From NCBI GenBank assembly GCA_015179045.1, contig WHUZ01000067.1, positions 124,001 to 188,000 of the forward strand: 64,000 nt of DNA. Reading direction: 5' to 3'. The DNA is from Kalaharituber pfeilii. Taxonomy: Eukaryota > Ascomycota > Pezizomycetes > Pezizales > Pezizaceae. Below are positions 61,440 to 64,000 of this stretch, in pieces; the stretch's first letter is position 1; each line of letters starts with the position of its first letter. The notes under the pieces were generated by a model. The model did no database searches. It saw only the letters and a program-made list of their open reading frames with translations, and was not told where the DNA came from. Made by a program: the position numbers and the translations under genes.

Positions 61440-62603
61440 ATGTACGATACAATCGCAGCACATCGGTATATCTCTCGTGGTGAAAGTGCTGGGCAACACT
61501 CCTCCAATGTCCTCTATGACTTGATTCATGAGTACCCAGATAGATCATTCCTTGCTCTCTTTCGTATGCATAAAGCATCATTTTGGCATCTTGTTGATCT
61601 TCTTCAGAATGCGGGTGGAGAAGATTATTGGAAGGTCTCAAGAGCAGGTGGAGGTCCTACTGCACGTCCAGTATATCAGCAAGTTGCAGTAGCACTTTAC
61701 ATGCTAGGGGGATATGGTGGTGGAGTGGAGAGGGAAAGAATTGCACTGAATATCGGTAAAGGTACTGCAGTAGCATATCTCTGGCGTACAATTGCAGTCT
61801 TGATTAAGATATTGCCGGAGTATCTAAGGTGGCCAATACCTGAACAGCGTGAACAATGGCGTCCACCAACAACAATTTTCCGGCGATGTATTGGTTTCCT
61901 TGATGGCTCAATAATTATCCTAAAGGATAAGCCGAGAGTCGATCCGGAGGCTTACTTCTCGAGAAAGAAGAACTATGGCTTTAATTTACAAGCCATATGC
62001 GACTGGGAAGGGAAATTTATATGGGCATCGATAGGTCATACAGCAAGTGTTCATGACTCCACTGCATTTAAATGCACAGCTCTTTATCAAAATCAAACAG
62101 CTTTCTTTAAGCCCGATGAATATTTACTTGCAGATAAAGCTTATGGGCTCGAGCGACATATAATTACTCCGTACAAGTACCCGGCATCTCGACAGAAAAT
62201 AAATACAGACTTCAATTCAGAACTCTCAATCCCACGAGTAAAAATCGAGCATGCATTTGGAGTGCTGAAAGCCCGCTGGCCAGCCTTATACAATTTACCA
62301 ATTCGAATCCGCACAGAAGAGGAGAAGGAGAAAGATCACAATAGAGTTATCGATTGGACTTTAGCATGTATTGTCCTTCATAACTTGCTTGCTAGTATGA
62401 GAGATGATGAGAGCTGGCTAGAAGAGGCAGTAAGAATATCAGAACAAAGAGAACATTTGGCAAACAATGAAAACAATGAAAACAATGAAGAAGAAAGGGA
62501 AACAGTCTCAGAAGTAAAGCGTGCAGGTCAACGGCGAAGAGAGGATCTCCGTGATATTGTGGCTCAACAGCGACTTGAGCTTTTAAGAGATGTCGGAAAT
62601 TGA
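61440..62603 (+). CDS. Harbinger transposase (DDE_Tnp_4 / HARBI1-like)
   Basis: An open frame of 387 codons from ATG at 61440. The catalytic triad is visible: Asp155 in GFLDGSIII, Asp232 in LLADKAYGL and Glu270 in VKIEHAFGVLKARW, with HTASVHDSTAF at 200-210 as expected between them. It acts as the cut-and-paste nuclease with the Myb-like partner. The protein may start upstream: DLEEIAEDTVL lies in frame just before the ATG, and a good N-terminal start (MPRLSQRAVIQQELRSD at 61315) lies in another frame, so a one-base deletion near 61400 or a short intron separates them. Its 3' end overlaps the 3' end of the Myb-like gene by 21 bp. Confidence 0.88.
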   Translation: MYDTIAAHRYISRGESAGQHSSNVLYDLIHEYPDRSFLALFRMHKASFWHLVDLLQNAGGEDYWKVSRAGGGPTARPVYQQVAVALYMLGGYGGGVERERIALNIGKGTAVAYLWRTIAVLIKILPEYLRWPIPEQREQWRPPTTIFRRCIGFLDGSIIILKDKPRVDPEAYFSRKKNYGFNLQAICDWEGKFIWASIGHTASVHDSTAFKCTALYQNQTAFFKPDEYLLADKAYGLERHIITPYKYPASRQKINTDFNSELSIPRVKIEHAFGVLKARWPALYNLPIRIRTEEEKEKDHNRVIDWTLACIVLHNLLASMRDDESWLEEAVRISEQREHLANNENNENNEEERETVSEVKRAGQRRREDLRDIVAQQRLELLRDVGN

Positions 62604-63649
62604 GGAGTTGCCAGATGCTGTGGGGGGGGTGCCTCGAACTGCTTGCATCATTTGTGCCATTATTTTAGCAAAGGTTTCTAGTTGCCTTACCTGTGCATCA
62701 GCTTGGATCTGAGCTGTTCGTTCTGCAGTTTGAGCTTCCATTTTTATTTTTTCTTGTTGTATCAGAGTATCTGCTTTAATCTTCTCTTCTTGAATCTTAG
62801 CTGTTCGCTCTGCAATGCGAGTGTCTGCTTCAATCCTCGCTTTCTGTATAGCCATTTCAGCCTTGAGCCTTTTGGCCTCTCTTTCATCCTTTGAGATCTT
62901 TTGTCCTTCAAGTGTTCGCTTCATTGTTTCAACTGGATCCCGTTTCTCACGTCGAGGTAAACGATGACCTATAGAGAGAAGTGGAGGTTGTGGTGCCAGG
63001 AATTGAAGACTTTCGTACCGGTGGTTCACAAACGGGGCTTGGACTCCGCGTTGGAGGCCATTCAGAAGCCTCGTCTTCATCTGAATCAACTGCTGGGGAG
63101 TGACTTCGCTGTTGAGTAGATGCCGGAGTTTGATCAGAAGATGTAGGAGGTTCCAGTGTCTGTGGTGGAGGTGTAGGAGGAGGTGCCGGCGTCTGTGATA
63201 ATGGTGTAGGAGGGGGTGCTGAATTCTGCGGTGGAGCCGGAGAGTGAGCTACAGATTGCTCTGGCGCTGGAGGAGGTACCGTCGATGTCTCTCTAAGTGA
63301 CTGCTGTAGCATTTGGTCGTGATCCCCAAATCTCATCAAGCTGCCAAAAGAAAGTACATTTTTTCTCAAGCAATTCATTTATTGACAACTCATTGTCCTC
63401 AGCCTTAATGCCCCAGCCAGATCTCGTATGCATAGCCTTCGCATCCTTCCATGATTTTTTCATATTCTGAGCCTTCTCTCCAATTTTTTTGACCGTGATA
63501 TGATCATCATCTGAAAACACCTGATCTTTGACATCCTTGTGCCAAACCACCTGTTTACCCCTTAGCGACTCGAAGTTCTCCTGCATCCAGGTAATTAAAC
63601 GCTCCAACTCTTCTCTCTTCCAAGGCGAAAGGACGCGTGATGAAGACAT
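62583..63649 (-). pseudogene. Harbinger Myb/SANT-like DNA-binding partner
   Basis: ATG at 63649 begins MSSSRVLSPWKREELERLIT, a Myb/SANT-like domain through KKSWKDAKAMHTRSGWG to FFWQLDEIW. The frame then shifts near 63335 into a Pro-rich linker (PPPAPEQSVAHSPAPPQNSA). It shifts again near 62990 into a long Lys/Glu/Arg coiled coil (EMAIQKARIEADTRIAERTA) ending at 62583. Two one-base shifts, or unrecognised introns, separate the three parts. In this family the protein binds subterminal DNA and brings the transposase to the nucleus. Confidence 0.7.
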
Positions 63650-63942
63650 AAGTGTATGAATAGGATATGTGTACGTTGTAAATGCGCGCTGAATGTTGGT
63701 GCGAATCGGGATGTGAGTACGCGGGTGCTGAATATGATGCGGGGTATGCAGCAAAGTACTGAGCGATACTTACCAGAAGGGCCCATTACCGGTCAAATTT
63801 GACTGGTAACAGGCGTTACGTTGGTACTGGAGACTACCAGCCAACAGACCAATCAACGAAGGGGCCAAGGCACTAAAAGCGCCTCAGTTGGTAGTGGTAC
63901 TTTCTGGTAGCCATTCCCAGTTGTTCGTCGACAACCCCTACT

Positions 63943-64000
63943 TTGCTTTAGAACCGCTTCCCGCTCCGCCCTAGAACTGCTCTACCCTAGAACCGCTCCG
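63943..64000. other. End of window, short repeat
   Basis: CTAGAACCGCT-type motifs are repeated two to three times; nothing more can be said. Confidence 0.4.

Larger units (their letters stand above)
61127..63939. mobile_element. PIF/Harbinger transposon, nearly complete
   Basis: Termini AGGGGTTGTCGAC and GTCGACAACCCCT, extending through AACAACTGGGAATG, with ACT on both sides (61124-61126 and 63940-63942) as the 3-bp TSD. It holds a plus-strand DDE transposase and a convergent minus-strand Myb-like gene, the usual two-gene Harbinger set. The MITE at 38069-40401 derives from this family. Confidence 0.92.

Overview
The window comes from a filamentous ascomycete (Pezizomycotina-like) nuclear genome. 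The evidence is two HET-domain genes, short GT-AG introns, Tad-like non-LTR retrotransposon pieces with RNase H and CCHC-type knuckles, and Fot1/pogo, Tc1/mariner, PIF/Harbinger and hAT-like DNA transposons. Genes are sparse and most of the sequence is transposon debris. The exact taxon cannot be read from the sequence.

The dominant and most unusual signal is a population of extremely short poly(A) retroposons. Thirty or so are bracketed by clear 8-16 bp target-site duplications (TSDs), and about fifteen more have lost or ambiguous TSDs. They fall into three related 3' tail types, named here for convenience. T1: CGCCATAGCC, then a 4-bp stem with a variable triloop, then GGCATGCGAGTAATGATAT and poly(A). 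T2: CCTGCCATGGCGA, a short spacer, then CAAGCGGGGTCACGTGA and poly(A). T3: CCTGCCATAGGCTGATAGCC, then TATGCGGGGTTACGTGAATA and poly(A). T1 and T3 are also the ends of longer copies that carry LINE coding sequence, and T2 probably is too. The short insertions (27-200 bp) therefore look like LINE 3' ends inserted almost without a body. Some copies join LINE ORF1 directly to the tail with no ORF2 (half-LINEs).

Layout. 0-4.4 kb: a Fot1/pogo-type element filled by a 1.4 kb palindrome, and T1/T2 insertions. 5.4-8.3 kb: a small gene divergent from a HET gene that appears to have a HeLo-like N-terminus. 8.3-16.6 kb: retroposons, half-LINEs, LINE pieces and an 18-bp minisatellite. 16.7-19.6 kb: a second HET gene and, upstream on the same strand, a two-exon gene with LDLN repeats. 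20-22.7 kb: small TIR elements. 22.8-28.3 kb: a tandem unit carrying a small secreted cysteine-rich protein gene and a decayed copy. 29-33.7 kb: a three-level nest (Tc1/mariner in a Harbinger-type element in another Harbinger-type element). 34-37.1 kb and 38.1-40.4 kb: two long-inverted-repeat elements, the second inside a Harbinger derivative. 40.4-43.3 kb: a second copy of the cysteine-rich gene unit. 45.8-52.3 kb: hAT-like MITE, LINE 3' half, a TIR element with a gene-like fragment, and a decayed pogo transposon. 54-60 kb: an insertion hotspot with LINE copies. 60.8 kb: a tRNA-like SINE. 61.1-63.9 kb: a nearly complete Harbinger transposon.

The two copies of the cysteine-rich gene unit act as filled and empty sites for each other, so at least seven insertions can be dated relative to the duplication. 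The host genes that look functional are the two HET genes (cell-death or incompatibility type), the two secreted cysteine-rich genes and the LDLN-repeat gene.
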